Below, in pieces: positions 1 to 12,720 of a DNA stretch of 64,000 nucleotides. Below the pieces are notes generated by a model, which saw only the letters and a program-made list of their open reading frames with translations, ran no database searches and was not told the DNA's origin. Numbering within the stretch: the stretch's first letter is position 1; each line of letters starts with the position of its first letter. The DNA is from Lumnitzera littorea (Eukaryota > Streptophyta > Magnoliopsida > Myrtales > Combretaceae), in contig JAMXBB010000001.1 in the NCBI GenBank assembly GCA_024138015.1, positions 90,523,936 through 90,587,935 on the forward strand. Reading direction: 5' to 3'. Both the position numbers and the translations under genes were made by a program.

Positions 1-306
1 ATAAGCCATAAGGAAGTATACTTTCATTGATTGAGATATATACATATATATATGGGTAACATGGCTTGTAGCTCAAATAATCAACCAATCCCATCTAATT
101 AAAAGATAAAACAGTAGAGAGTATAGGCAATATGGGTTGCAACCCCTTATAAATTTATGTCATACAAAATATATCTAAAATTACTATGTAACTTAAGAGT
201 ATAAGAAAATCTTAAACTTTAACACTCCTTAAGAATTTTTCTTCAAAACCCTTATTGTAGCCTTTATGACTTCAAATCTTAACTTGCATAAAGGCTTAGT
301 TAATAT

Positions 307-688
307 TGTTAGATTAAATATCTCAATATGTATATAAAATTATACAAAAAGGTAAATTGCAACAAAATAGGATCGACATACTTCTAGCCATTGATCAATA
401 GACTCTCTCTCAAATGGTTTTGGATTTTAGAACTTAGATGCTTCTAGTCACTTAACAAACTCACTTGATGTTTTATAGTTTTTTTAGATTATTATTATTA
501 TTTTGGTATGGAGGCTAGGGACCCAGGTGGTTTTCATTCATATATATAATCATCCCATTAAAGACTATTTAAAAAAAAAACATTAAATTGACTTGGTTAA
601 TAAAAAAAAAAATATGTGAGCCATAATTAGATTATGGGGTTAGGCCTTATGTAACCACTTTATATATTTTATATTAATAAAATACTTT
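307..688 (-). repeat. Left (3') LTR of the copia element
   Basis: Homologous to 21797-22117, with interspersed substitutions and an AT-rich indel in the middle. It is about 60 bp longer than its partner because of extra sequence around 485-570. The minus strand just above it (700-712) reads GTGGGAG, a short purine run in the position of a polypurine tract. Confidence 0.62.
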
Positions 689-1444
689 AAAAATATGTAT
701 TAAATTCTCCCACATAGACGACATTTTTTTTCTTCATACTAAATTCTATGAATTCCTTATCTTTAACTAAGAACTAAAATACATGAATCATGGTGATAGG
801 TCCTCTTAAAACATGTATTATCTTCTATGTATCACAGTGCACTTTATTCCTTTAATCTCAATCAACTTTACAAATAAGCTTATATTTATTATGAGGTCTA
901 ATTGAATATAGTTCTACTCAAACCAAATGTATATACCACGAAAGAAAACAACTAACTGAAATGAGTTTCAACATAAATAAACAAAACGCATATCATGTAT
1001 TAAGACTAAATCCTTTTGTAGTATATGAGAGTATTTCTCCTTCCTTTTAGTTCTTATGTAACTCCTTTACTAAGAGAATGATCCTAGTGAACAACTTGTT
1101 TGTCATATCAAGTATTCATTAGGCCGTACAGATTGATCGTTACGTCATATCCACTCGATTACACTTAGGCTTTTGCTAGCTTTTCTTTGTTCTTAGTTCC
1201 ATTATGGTGTGCTCTCGTGTGTCTAACCTTGAAATGCATCATATTTCTTAAATATAGGAGAAAAGGTCTCCGTGAAATTAATTCCCACTTATTGAGTGAA
1301 TCCTTTGGCAACAAGTCTTGCTTTATATCTCTCAATGTTACAATTTAAATCTCTTTTCGTTTTAAAGATCCATTTACATCAAATAGCCTTTGTAGCATTA
1401 GGCAACTCGATAAGATCCTAGACTACATTAGATGCCATAGAATT
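689..1444 (-). pseudogene. Copia pol remnant: start of the reverse transcriptase region
   Basis: Translating the minus strand around 1339-1241 gives ERYKARLVAKGFTQ, a stop, then VGINFTETFSP. This is the well-known opening block of copia reverse transcriptase (…YKARLVAKGF.Q..G.DY.ETF.PV). Just upstream on the same strand is CKWIFKTKRD, the preceding conserved stretch. In-frame stops and loss of pattern towards 700 show it is dead; the catalytic YVDD region is not recognisable. It continues from the integrase half at 2805-4509, from which the 1450-2799 insertion separates it. Confidence 0.72.
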
Positions 1445-1449
1445 CATCT

Positions 1450-2799
1450 TAATGAGCTTTAATTTGGATATATTTATCATAGTGATTTTATAGCAATTTT
1501 TAATGATTTTTGCTTATTTTTAAAGATTTTAATACTTAATTGAGTAAAATTTTTTACTTCAACATTTTAATGCATTCTCGAAGTGAAAGCGAAGAAAATG
1601 AATCAAGTTTCACTCAATTTAGAGCTCAAACAAAAAAGTTATGGAGTTTTAAAATGGGACATGACACATTGACATGATAATGTCCAACTAGGAAGGTTAT
1701 TTAAAGAGGATGACAAAGCTAAGAATAGATTTTGATACTACCAGATGACATAACCATGTCATAGGTTGTGTCCACCTAGGAGCCACTATTTTCCAAGAAA
1801 AACTTGAATGAACACAAGCAAGTTATACGCCCAGGATGATATGACCATGTCTTAAGTCATGTGAACCATTGCCAACTGCTATTTTTTACTCCATTATAAA
1901 AAAGAGTCTTAAAGTTTTCAAGTACTCTTTCCACACACAAAATTTCCAAAGTCTCAAAGTGCTAAAAGAGCACAAGAGAGCACACTATCCAAGCTTCAAG
2001 TATTGGGAGATTTTATTAATTTCATGGCTCCATTTTTCACAATTTCTTTTGTTTTGATTTAAGATTTATTCTTTACCATGATTAGAGCTTAGATTTCTTA
2101 TATCTAGATTTTGTAGAATCTAGGATTATTATGTGACTTAGTTTATTCTTTAGATTTAATGAAGTCTTTAATTTTATTGATTCAATTATGTGTTCCTTTC
2201 TTATTTTAGATTAATATTTCTAGAGTGTTAATCTAAATATTTGATATTATGCATGATAATTGAGAGATTAATTATGTAATTAGATCTAGGTATAATTGAT
2301 GAGAGTCTATGCAATCTTAGAGATAAGTTACATAATTCTTTTGGATCTTGATTGTTTTCTTCAAGAGAATTTATTGATCTTTAATGTAATCTTGAATTAT
2401 GTTATTCAAAAGAGATTCTAATAGTTAATTTGAAGATTGGGGTTAATGAACTTGAGAAAGCTATTAACTTTATTAGTGAATACTCTCGGTCAACAAAATT
2501 AAAGATGGAATCGAGAAAATTTTCATAGAAGACACATGTTTAATTTTAGGGGAAGCAAGATCTAGATACATAATTGCATTCTTAAAGTAATCTTTGATTA
2601 CATTGCTTTCTTGATCTTATATCTGAGTCTTGTTTAGTAGTTGATTCGTAGTATAGATTTAATTTTGAGTTATTACATTATGATTTGTTGGTTAGATAAT
2701 AGAGAAATAGTTAATATTAGTACTTCCAGTCTCTATGGGACAACATTCATATTCATCACACTATATTGTAAATTCGATAAGTATACCTGCATAATATCA
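1450..2799 (+). mobile_element. Solo LTR (Ty3/gypsy-like, about 1.35 kb) inserted in copia pol
   Basis: The copia coding pattern stops at 2805 (minus strand ...YNAMKDGM) and resumes at 1444 (MNSMASN...), so this block is an insertion. It is flanked by CATCT (1445-1449) and CATCC (2800-2804), a 5-bp target duplication differing by one transition. It begins TAATGAGC (TG decayed to TA) and ends ATATCA. No coding domain is visible. Long LTR-type plus-strand text, including a phrase near 2730 like the 'CTCTATGGGA' seen near the ends of Athila/Tat-type LTRs, suggests a gypsy solo LTR in plus orientation. The insertion and its bounds are well supported; the lineage is a guess. Confidence 0.72.
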
Positions 2800-2804
2800 C
2801 ATCC

Positions 2805-4509
2805 CATCTTTCATGGCATTATACTACAAATTAGATTCATTGTATCTCATGGTTTGTGAAAACGTTTTAGGACCATTTTCAGCTCCAACATTATAGTAAG
2901 ATCCTCGTAGATAATCATTAGGTATTATTGTTTCCTTTATCTAGTCAATCTTCTTAATATTTCAACATCCTATTAAGGAGCAGGGTATAAATCTAGCTGT
3001 TCAACAATTTTAGAAACTTCTTGAACAGCCAGATCAACTTTTGGAACTTTAATAATTAGTTGTTCAACACCGAGATAAACTTACGAGGTGTTATGTATAA
3101 CGACCAATCTTTTCCTCAAAGTAGAAGTACGAGTGCCTTAGTGATCCTTCTCAGAAATTAAATCTTGAGATAGATCACTCCTAGTAATCAAGTCATTCTT
3201 AAGAAATTTTTCATTCTTGATGCCATAATCCTAGTCTTGTGAGATAAACAATAAAATCAGTAACCTTTGGACTTTTTAGCATATCTAATAAAATATCCAC
3301 TTATCGTCCTTAGGTCCAATTTCTATTCTTGTGGATTATAAACTCTTACTTCAGATGAGCACTCCTAAAAGCATATATATCGTAAACTTGGTTTCTAGCT
3401 CTTAAATAACTCAAATGGCGTTTTAGTTACAGCCTTGGTTGGAACTTAATTTAGTATATATGCTACCATTTTAAGAGCTTCAATCTACAAGTATTTATGC
3501 AACTTAGAACTACTGAGTATATTTTGCACCATGTCCATTAACGTTTTATGTCTTCTTTTTTCTTCACCCTTTTAATTCAAAGACCCAAGCATGGTGTATT
3601 GGCCAACTATCCCATGCTATTAAAGAAATGTTGCAAAAGGGACCAAATGCTTGTCCATCCCTAGTGTATATACTATGATATTTTCCATCTTTATTTGATC
3701 TCAAGATCTTAATTTGCTTTCTACATTATTTTTTAATTTTGAACACCTTTAAATTATCTAATACCTCATTTGTGTTATGAAGGTAGTAGAGATGCATGAA
3801 TCGTGAATAGTCATCTGCAAAAGAGATGAAGTATTTCTAACTATGCATGTCTATGTCTGGATAGCAAATATCCATGTATGATCTCTAATAGGTCCAAACT
3901 CCTCTTAGCACCTTTTTTTGCCTTGTTAATATGCTTTCTCGTTATGTAGTCTACACTAGTATCAAATGTGTAGTCTACACTACTAAGTACTCCATCATTC
4001 ACTAATCTTTTGGTCCTTTCAATGGATATATGGCCTAATCTACAATGTGACAGCATAGAGGAATTTTCATTTATAAATATTTTTTTATACTAGCTTGAAT
4101 ATGCATTACATTTTGAAAAACATCATTTTGCAAATTGATTTGATAAGGCCCATTAACAATTGTGCCATTTCCAACAAATTTTATCTGAATAATATTTTTA
4201 TAAAAGTATCCATTGCAAAAGAAAACCCAAAAGTGCAAGTCTTACAACTGAAATCAAGTTTCTAGAAAAACTTAGTACATAAAATATCTTTTCCAAGTCT
4301 AAAACAAAATTAGGACTTAAATCAAATGACATGTTCCAACTGCTTTCACATGTGAGGATATCTTGTTTCCTAAATGGATTTACTACTCACTCCCCAATGG
4401 CATGCTTTGGTTTAAAAAGCCTTGCAAGGTATTTGCAACATAAATTGTAAAATCAAATTCAATCCACCAAGTGTCATGACAAATATCAACCATATTAATT
4501 CCATAACAA
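2805..4509 (-). pseudogene. Copia pol remnant: GAG-pre-integrase, integrase and linker
   Basis: The minus strand of 4056-3841 encodes LGHISIERTKRLVNDGVLS, the GAG-pre-integrase zinc region typical of copia. Downstream (3840-3750) is a degenerate KYFISFADDYSR-type integrase core. Near 3330-3290 there is a G(Y/W)FIGY-like patch, and at 2940-2810 the linker NDYLRGSYYNVGAENGP leading towards reverse transcriptase. Upstream, at 4480-4460, is DTWWIE, the protease-region marker. Stops and frameshifts occur throughout, so no product is made. The left end is the junction with the solo LTR at 2800; the right end is the junction with the insertion at 4515. Confidence 0.75.
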
Positions 4510-4514
4510 ACAAG

Positions 4515-7118
4515 TGAGATGTTTAGACACTCCATTTTTGTCCCTTTGTGGTTTTAGAAATTTTTAGAATAAAAAAAGGGTCCTAATTTAGAAAAATATT
4601 AAAAAAATAAAAAAATAGAAAGTTTAGAAAAAGTAAAAAAATACGAAATACTAAAAAATACAAAAAATTGAAAAAGGAGAAAAAATAAAAAAATAGATAG
4701 ATAGAATTTTTAAGAAAATATTTTTTTAGAAAAAAAATAAAAATAAGGATTTATAGTTATGCTGGGTCATTAAGTTTGGTTTGGTTAATTTTTTAAATTA
4801 GATTCTAGGTGGTTATATAGTTTAAATACGGTTTGTTTGCAAAAAAATCGGGGTGTAGGCTAACAGCCCAACTAATACTATGCTTGGTCTTAGATACTGG
4901 AATGACTTAGAGATCTTAGGTTCGAAACTCACATTAGGCACTTTGAGCCTTTTATTTTTATGTACCCTTTGCTACCATACGTCAGCCACCAATTAGCCTA
5001 TGTGTTCTCTCTAGCACGTAGCAAGGTTAGATTGGACTACATGGCTAATATGGCATCTACATAGCACTACATCAACTTTCTTTTTCCTTTATTTTTCTCC
5101 TCTTTCCCATCTTTTCCTTTTCTTCCTAGCGTGAAGTCAGGCTGATGTGCTCACTTCTCAAACATTTTTGACTAATTTTTCTTCGTGATTTCACTAAACC
5201 GATGATGAAATCATGAAGTAGACTTAAAATATAATGGATTCATACCAGTTTCACGTCTAGATTCAGTCATTTATGAGATTAAAATGGGCCTTGAAAATCA
5301 AGAAAAATAATGATCCAAGAATCAAGCACCTTCGTAATCTAGCAAATCCGAGGTACAATGGGAATTTTCGAAGCTTCTAATGTGTATCTTTAGCAAGTTT
5401 GATGACTCTAAACTGTATCTTGGCCATTCTTTTCGTTCAAACCGTCAATTTGCAATGAAATTCATCAAAACCCCATAAATTCGAAACAATAAGAATTGAT
5501 TTGATTTTTGATGTTGCCAAGCAAAACTAAGCTTTGAAATGTATAAATAAGGGTTCAATCTTCATTTCACATCATCAACAATCATCCAAACACTTCCTCT
5601 AAGCCTCTATGAATCTACTCTCTCTCTAGCCAATCGTCTCTCTCTCTAGAATTAAGACTAGCTTGGAGCTTGTTAAGCTTAATTAAGCAACCCACAAGAC
5701 TCTTCATACTCCAAGCTTCCAAACACCTCCCTACTTGCTCGATGTTGCGCTCCTTAGCCTTAGTAACACCACTCGAAGATTTTTGACAAACCCTAGTCGG
5801 GACTATCTTTGCCAAATCACCACCTTAGCTATTGTATCAACCCAAACCAACACCACCACCGCAACCAGCTCCTTCGAAAACCCCATTACCAACATCTCCA
5901 CAAGTTTCAACAACCACCACACTAAGCCATATAACCTCCTTCTCTCTCTAACCAATTACCTAACTCCAACTACCCTTGAAACAACCACCAAATACTATGG
6001 CACTTGGACCAAACCCACTATTTCCCCAAAAAATTCACCATGGAATGACCTAAATCGCTCCCTTAAAACCACCAGGAAGCTCCCTTGCTCGCCATACATG
6101 CATAGTACGTGGGACACGACCTGAGCTCCACTATCCGACCCGCATATTTGCTTTTGGTCTACCCTTTGCTTATGTTGTTTTATATTGCTTTGTCTTGTAA
6201 TTTCTTTTTCTTTTCTTTTTTTTTATTTATTGTAATAATAATTTGTAATTGTTTAAAAAAAATAAAAAAAGTTGAAAAAGAAAGAAAAGAAAGTAGAAAA
6301 AAAAAAAGGAACATAGGAAGCTTAGTTTCTTATTTATTTTATTTTACTTCTTCGAGTAAAAACAAAGAACAAAAATAAAAAAAATGAAAAAAAGAACAAT
6401 GTTTTGCCATTTAGAAAAATCCATTTTTCAAAAAAAAAAAATCAACTTTTTTCAAAATTAGGACCTTTCTAGAATTTTCAAAAATAAAAAAACAAACCGA
6501 TTTAAGACCTTTTAGAATTTTTCTTAAATTAACTTAAACCAAATTAAAACCTAAATGCGACTAGTTTTTAGAAATTAAAAAGAAAAATAATACACGTATA
6601 AGTTTTCGAGAAATAAACTATGGAAAGTCTAATCCTTATTAGAGGATACATAGGCATCTATAGGGCGACTTAAAATAAGGAAATATTTTTATTTTCCTTT
6701 TTGTAAATAATTTCAATTTATTATTTTTGTTTATACAAATAGAATTAGTTTTAATTGTAAATTTAGAATTAGTTAAAAAGGGTAACTTAAAAAATAAACT
6801 TAATTTTAAAGAGATAAAAGTGGTACTCGATTAGGGTTTAATAAGGTAGCCACTGGATCCAAAATTTCTAGTTTCAAAACCTTTTTTTCAAAAAATTGGT
6901 TTTATCAAAAGACTGATAGTTAAGTTATAATCAATTCATCCAATTGGTTATAACGTAACTCTTTTCCCCAACTCTAAACAGGTGGCAACTCTAAACAATT
7001 TTTAAAATCAAAAATCAATTTTTTCTTAACTCTTAGTGGGTTAATATTAAACAAGTTAGGGTAATATTAATAAGGTTAAGGAAAATAATAAAAATTGAAA
7101 AAAAAAAATCCAAGCTTG
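4515..7118 (+). mobile_element. LTR-like insertion (about 2.6 kb, possible Tat/Ogre-type solo LTR) between copia gag and pol
   Basis: Copia gag (down to 7124) and pol (from 4509) are neighbours in the intact element, so this block is inserted between them. The sequence ACAAG occurs at 4510-4514 and again at 7119-7123, a perfect 5-bp target duplication. The block begins TGAGATG but ends ...AAGCTTG rather than CA, so the right edge or the element class is less certain. On the plus strand it has a TATA box (TATAAATA, 5542-5549) followed by a CT-rich leader-like stretch, as expected for an LTR promoter. It also has a tRNA-like B-box (GGTTCGAAACTC, 4919-4930) and poly-A/T-rich ends. An open frame over 5735-6124 lacks a convincing start and looks like repetitive Thr/Asn/Pro noise. 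Confidence 0.58.
5542..5549 (+). promoter_or_regulatory. TATA box of the 4515-7118 LTR-like element
   Basis: TATAAATA followed by AGGG and, within about 35-110 bases, a pyrimidine-rich CTCTCTCT stretch. It sits centrally in the inserted block, as an LTR U3/R promoter would. It implies plus orientation. Confidence 0.4.
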
Positions 7119-7123
7119 ACAAG

Positions 7124-7733
7124 ATGGAAGTACCTCTTTTCTTAAGTCAAGCATTATATTTAGCATAGTCATTTTTTATGTGTCATTTCCTTTTACAGAA
7201 GAAGCCACTGAATTCCTTGTTGATTCCATCTTAAGCAAGTATTTTAACCTTCTTTTTTGGTTTTGCCTGCCCCATATTCTTTCCTTGTGTTACCATAAGC
7301 AAACTTCCTACTTCTTGTACACATATGGTCAGAAGTTCATTATTTGATCATATATCCTTATGTGTATTGTAAGAAATTTTGATAGAACCAATGAAGTGCA
7401 AAAGCAAAGATTTAGACATCTCAACTTTAAGAGACTTTAATTGAGCAGTAGTGTCCCTTATCTACATGATGTGCTCATGTACACCTCTCACACCGGTGAG
7501 CTTCATCAATAATAACTTGGCCATTAAGGTGTTAGTAAGGGCGTTTTCTAAAGACTCTAATTATTCACTAGTAGCCTTTAGCAAATCCTTAATATGGCTA
7601 CACTCTCCAATTGAACCATGAATGCTCGCATTGATTTTGCAATTAGGTCGCTCCCAATGTTCATATAAAATAATTTTAGTTGGAGTGCTAGCTTCTATAG
7701 AAGTACATAGTTAATCTTTCCTTATAGTGTAAT
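7124..7733 (-). pseudogene. Copia gag remnant
   Basis: The minus strand reads as a broken copia Gag: KLTGVRGVHEHIM, a stop, then IRDTTAQLKSL, KISYNTHKD and ELLTICVQEVG, in the order found in copia Gag (…HI..MR...A.LK...; ..ISYNT.KD..;...L..M.VQEE.). A zinc-knuckle-like tail (KNDYAKYNA) lies near 7180-7150 just before the insertion junction. Several stops show it is non-functional. Confidence 0.68.
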
Positions 7734-8050
7734 TAGAGGTGTGCAAATGGCTTAAATGGGTTGACCCAACTTGGCCTACTTTGGCCTATAGATTAAACGA
7801 GTTAAGTTTATTTGGCTCGCTTTTTAAATGAGCCAAAAATCCTTGGCCTAAATACATTTAAAAATTGGGTTAAATGGATTGGCTTATGAATCAAAAGTAT
7901 AAATGTAGTAAACAGGCCAACCCAACCAGGCTAGGTAACTAGCCAAAAAACCTTAATCTAAACATGTTTAAAAAGCTAGTTAAACGAGTCATCCTATGAG
8001 CCAAAACTTATTTGTACGCGACTAAGCGTAAGCAATGTCCATGCACCCTA
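7734..8050. mobile_element. MITE-like element (possible hAT-type)
   Basis: The left end reads TAGAGGTGTGCAAATGG. The right end, reverse-complemented, reads TAGGGTGCATGGACATTGC, an imperfect inverted repeat. TAATT occurs at both edges as a possible target duplication. The roughly 317-bp interior repeats a lineage-typical phrase (GGGTT..CCCAAC, GAGCCAAAA) and has no coding capacity. The TAG(A/G)GGTGTGCAAA... start is common among plant hAT-like non-autonomous elements. It lies between the copia gag and the gypsy insertion. Confidence 0.45.
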
Positions 8051-8260
8051 ATTGGAGATAAATTCTCTCCTTCCATGCTTTACCAATGTAAAACATGCAC
8101 AAAATTGTTTAAATTTATGAATCATGTAACAAATAAAACTATCAGTGGGCTAAGTCATATTTAAAGATTCATAAATATATATACTTTATGATGGAACTAA
8201 CAAACCATGTTCCATTTCTTAAACCTTATGGGTAAATTAAGAAAAATAATCTATTATTTT

Positions 8261-11200
8261 TGTGAGTCCCATAATTTCACATAGCTGTTTGAACAGGTAA
8301 TTTAAGACATTATTGAAATTTATCTTAATGATCTAAAAATTTATGAGTAAACTTAAGATATTAGATAAGAGCACCTTGTAGACTTGGATATTAGAAATAT
8401 AATAAAATAAGAATAATATTGCCAAAATAGTGAAAATTAAACACGAGCCCCATAGTCGGCTAAAAGGAATCGAGTGAGTAAATTTAGGATATCGGTAAAA
8501 CTAACTTAATTAACTTAGAAATTTACGTATAAGCTCAAGACACTAGACGAAGAGACCCCATGGGCCTGGATATTAAAAAATAAAGTAAAATGATAATAAT
8601 ATAGCTAAAATAATATAATTTAATTGTATTAAGTATTATTCACTATAATTGCATAAAATAGGTTTTGTTAGTTCATAAATTTTTAGAAATAAGTTATATA
8701 TATAATAAAATTGATATGATACATAAAATAAAATATATAAATATACATATGTGTTGTATGTAATTTTTAAGTATGTACGTGCATCCATATTTAGCTAAAA
8801 TATCGTAATATATGCATTTAAGGCTAAAATAGTTAAGAAAATCAATAAAAAATCATTAAAAAACTATAAAAAAATTCATTGCGATTGGGAATTGGATTAT
8901 TGGGCATATGGAAGGAATCAAGGACAATTGTTGGAGTTTGATGATCAGAGGACATGCGAATTATGTTAAGTATTTGAAGGAAATTACTAGGAGGAGAGAG
9001 GAAAAAAATCATTTTCATGCAAGAATAGCTCCAAAAGTTTAGAAAATCCTCTTTACTAAATACTATAGTCAGGTGTGAAGTTAGGAAAAATCAAAGTAAG
9101 CTTGATTGATCAAAGAAAAAAATCATAGAAAAATAACAATAATCAGTGCGTGAATTAGGAGTTTGGTGGTTTACCGGAGTAGAGAGGAGCTAGGAGTCAA
9201 TGGACCATACCACTACAAGGAGTGGTTGGCAACAAAAGTTGCTGACAAGAGGGTGGCCATCGCTGGTGGCCAGAGCTAGGATTTCCGGTAGATGTCCATT
9301 CTTGTTTGATTTTAGAAAAATTATTTCAAATATTAAATATGCCTAGAAAAATATGAACAAAAAATTATTCTTATACATTTTCGTGTATAGAATTTAGGAA
9401 AAATATCAATTTGTAGAAATTTAGTAACTAATATATACTTCCTTAAGAAATTGAAAAAATTATATGATTTTCGAAGTTGAAATAAAATAGGCAAATGATG
9501 TAGTTTCTATCTCAAATTTTTTCTACAAACTATTCTAATTTAATACTAAATTGTTATGTTAAAGTTTTTTGTGATACTAATTTTCATATTTTTATTTGAT
9601 TTTTTTAGCCTAAAATGATGTTTAAAATGGTATTTTAGTGAAGAATATAGTGTTTCCTTGTATAATTCCATTTAGCTATTGGGATTGAATCATATTTTAG
9701 AATGTATAGACTGATCTGGAGTGGTTAGATTGGTTGTTGAATTGAGAAGTGATGAGAAGTTGGTAGTTGGCCTTAAATATGAAAGTTGGTATTTAACTAA
9801 TATAGTGTATTTGAAACAATTGATGAATTGTGATGGCAATGGAGAAGAAATGAAGTTAAGGAAAGTTTGTTCAAGTATTACTTGTCGTTAAAAACTGATT
9901 TCATAACTATAAATTTAAAGAAAATTAGGGAATAAACTAATTATAGGACATTGACAAAAGTCAGAGGATGATTCAGAGGATTTTGATAATGAATAATACA
10001 CTAAATTGATGCTTAGAGAGTAGGTTGGAGGCAAAAATTAATAAGTAAAAGTGAAAACAGGGGAAGCAAAAGATTAGTCAGAGGATAATGTTATTAAAAC
10101 TTCTATAGATAACAGCGTCAAAAGGTAGTTCAGAGGATTTTATAACAAGGACTTACCCTAAAAGAGTTTAAAGGATGTCTTAGAGGATAAAATCGGTATA
10201 ATGAATAACCTTTAAATAGCTTAGAGGGAAACTCAAAGGATTTTTTACTAAAGGAAATTATTATAAATCTACTCAGAACCAAACCCAAAGGATTTTTTAA
10301 CTGAAGAAAAGTATTAGAAAACTACTCAAAGCATAGCTTAGATGATTTAGACTAAAAAAAAAACCCCACTATAAATCCACTCAAATGATAGCTCAAAGGA
10401 TTCGACTGATTAGGATAGTTTGTAAAAATCATTAATTAGTCAAGAAATTATGATTTTTAAGTGAAACTAACTTATAAAATTTATGACTAAACAACTAAAA
10501 ACATATAAAACAAACTAATAACTAATGAATCAAAGCTTGAAAACTAATCTATTTTATATTTTAGGACACTTGAATATCAAGGAGACAATAGTCAGGAGTA
10601 AAGTATCCATAAGTGTAAGTAAGTGGGATCAATATTTCACCATATTTGTGATTGTAAGTTATTAGCCTGTGTGTGTGCAGCACATGTGCTTAGATATTGT
10701 ATTGTTGATATGGAGTGTTGGACTTTATGTATTAGTTGCTTTATTGTATTATGTTGATTGAATTATGTGAAAATTGCTTGATCACCTTAAGAGGCAAACT
10801 AATTCAAACAAGACTTAACTTCTAATTAGACCTACATCACAACCCATTAAGAGAAACAATTAGGATTCTCGATCCAAACATATACCCTTCGATGAGGATA
10901 GTAGAAATCGTCATTTCCTTAGCCTTAGTCAAACTAAGTGACAAAAGAGGAGGTTGTGGCAAGGTTGGGGACCATAGTTCAAAGGTAGTCTTTGGCGGAA
11001 CATATTTTTCCATTGCACAGTGTGAAACTCTTTGAAACCCAGATTAAAACGGGCACAATTTCTCTTATCTTACAATGATCAATTAACATCGTGTAATGGC
11101 ATTTGCTTAAATATGCATTACATATAATTAACCTTACTTGAAGACCCCGGTTGCTTGATGACTGGGATGTGTTATTATCTTTATCCCACTTACTGAGCAA

Positions 11201-11752
11201 ATTGTTGCTTATTCTCTTATAGCTGTTTTGTAGGTTATCCAGTAAACTCACCAGTATTACACCAAGTCCCAAGAAGACTAAGAACAAGGTTTCTAGCTTG
11301 TACAGAATGTGTTCTTAAATTATTTATTGAAATTACTAACTTATACAGAAACTAATAAGGTTTCTATTAACAACTCTTTAGTTTTCAATTATAGATACTA
11401 TTACTATGCTTTGTTAACTTGTGATCTTTTAAAAGCTTTATTATTAATTGCTCTATTTCCTCAACTCAATTTGCTTTTAGAACTTTTTATTGAAATTGAG
11501 AATTTATACTCTAAGTGATTTATAAAGCCTAACTTTCTCAATTATTTGAGCCACAAGTTTATTTTCTAGAGTCATTTGAAAAATTATATCACAAGTTGAT
11601 ATCTATTAAACTCAAAATTGGGTGGCTTGAAGCAAGGAAGTGGTATATGCCTTAGGTAAGCTATACCTACATTAGCGGCTAAGTAACTTGGTTCTAGCTT
11701 AGGTTAGTTCACATAGTGGGACTGTTACGACTCTCTGGTTTGAGGCGTGACA
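8261..11752 (+). repeat. 5' LTR of the gypsy element (3492 bp)
   Basis: Direct-repeat partner of 17331-20858. Relative to the partner it keeps about 60 bp near 9608-9670 and lacks about 45 bp after 10640 (present at about 19635-19678). A short frame at 11309-11518 has a counterpart at 20420-20602 in the other LTR. Its sequence drifts at all codon positions, so I treat it as LTR text and not as a gene. Confidence 0.85.
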
Positions 11753-12720
11753 ATTCTGAATTAGTATTCAATATGGATTAGCCTATGACTATCTCTAAGT
11801 CAAGGCCAACCTGTCCCAAGCCGATGCCAACTTACCGGAAGCTAAAGCTAACCTATTCTAACTTGAGGCTAGATTGGTTAAAGCTGAAGCTGAACAACTT
11901 TTGCCGAGGCCGAGCTAATACCAGAAGACTGAAGGGAAGAAATAGAGCCACTCGACATCAAGTCTGTTGTGTATTGAGAAGCCAAGAGACCACATGGCCA
12001 ATGACTTAAGGCAAAAGATCCACTCAGCACAGCATAAAGAGACTAATGCCAACTAATTCTAGTGTTAGGCAATTGTAGGCCGATCTTTTGGATATCTCGG
12101 CCAAGTACTGCGAGATTTTAAGGACTCCTCCTCGAACCCGAACATCTAACTGCTAACCCCGTCTAATTCGGATCCTACTCCTTCCAAGACAGGCTGAATA
12201 ACTACATGCCAACTTCTTCTATTAAACGTACAGTTTTGCATTCTTGTGAATATTTTTCCTTGTTTTTATTTTTGGGCCCATTCTTTAAGGTTTAAAGCCT
12301 TGTACATTATTTACATTGTTGCCACTAAGGTTTTAGGACTTACTATAAATAGTAACACTTGTAATTAGCAGACAGATAATTAAATAGTAAAGAATATTCC
12401 CACACTTGAAACTTTCCTTTTTTAAGCAAAGTCATGCTTAAGCTCTTAGAGCTAGCATTGTTGGATTACTAAGTGTCGATTAACTTTTTAATCTTTCTTG
12501 CATTCTTATCAATCTTGTCCTTATGATTATGGTGAACCCTTTATTTGAACGAGTTAGTAAGTCGTATCTAACATCTCATTTGAAACTTGAGCAATATTTA
12601 GTATTTGTGAGTCGTATCGAACCCTATTTCGAGCTCGATCCCTAATTACATTTGTGTTTTGGTACATGATATCCATACAAATTCACCATCAAACCCATTG
12701 TCGTATCAATATCAAAGCAT
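11753..12720 (+). other. Gypsy leader region holding a foreign-looking segment between two primer-site-like motifs
   Basis: After the 5' LTR end, 11761-11776 reads TTAGTATTCAATATGG, a plausible decayed TTGGTATCAGAGCATGG primer-binding site. A second, better match (ATATCAAAGCATGGTC) lies near 12700-12715. The roughly 0.9 kb between them is less AT-rich. It starts with a broken reading frame of regular Ala/Glu/Leu repeats (11802-11908) and has a TATA box (CTATAAATAG, 12343-12352). It may be a fragment of another LTR element inserted in or near the primer site, but I cannot define a target duplication. Confidence 0.35.

Noticed and set aside
5735..6124. 129-codon open frame in the 4515-7118 block
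   Set aside because: It starts at TTG, is repetitive Thr/Asn/Pro-rich text in an LTR leader region and resembles no protein I know.
11309..11518. Small frame conserved in both gypsy LTRs (also 20420-20602)
   Set aside because: Shared because the LTRs are copies; changes do not favour synonymous sites and the frame ends differ.
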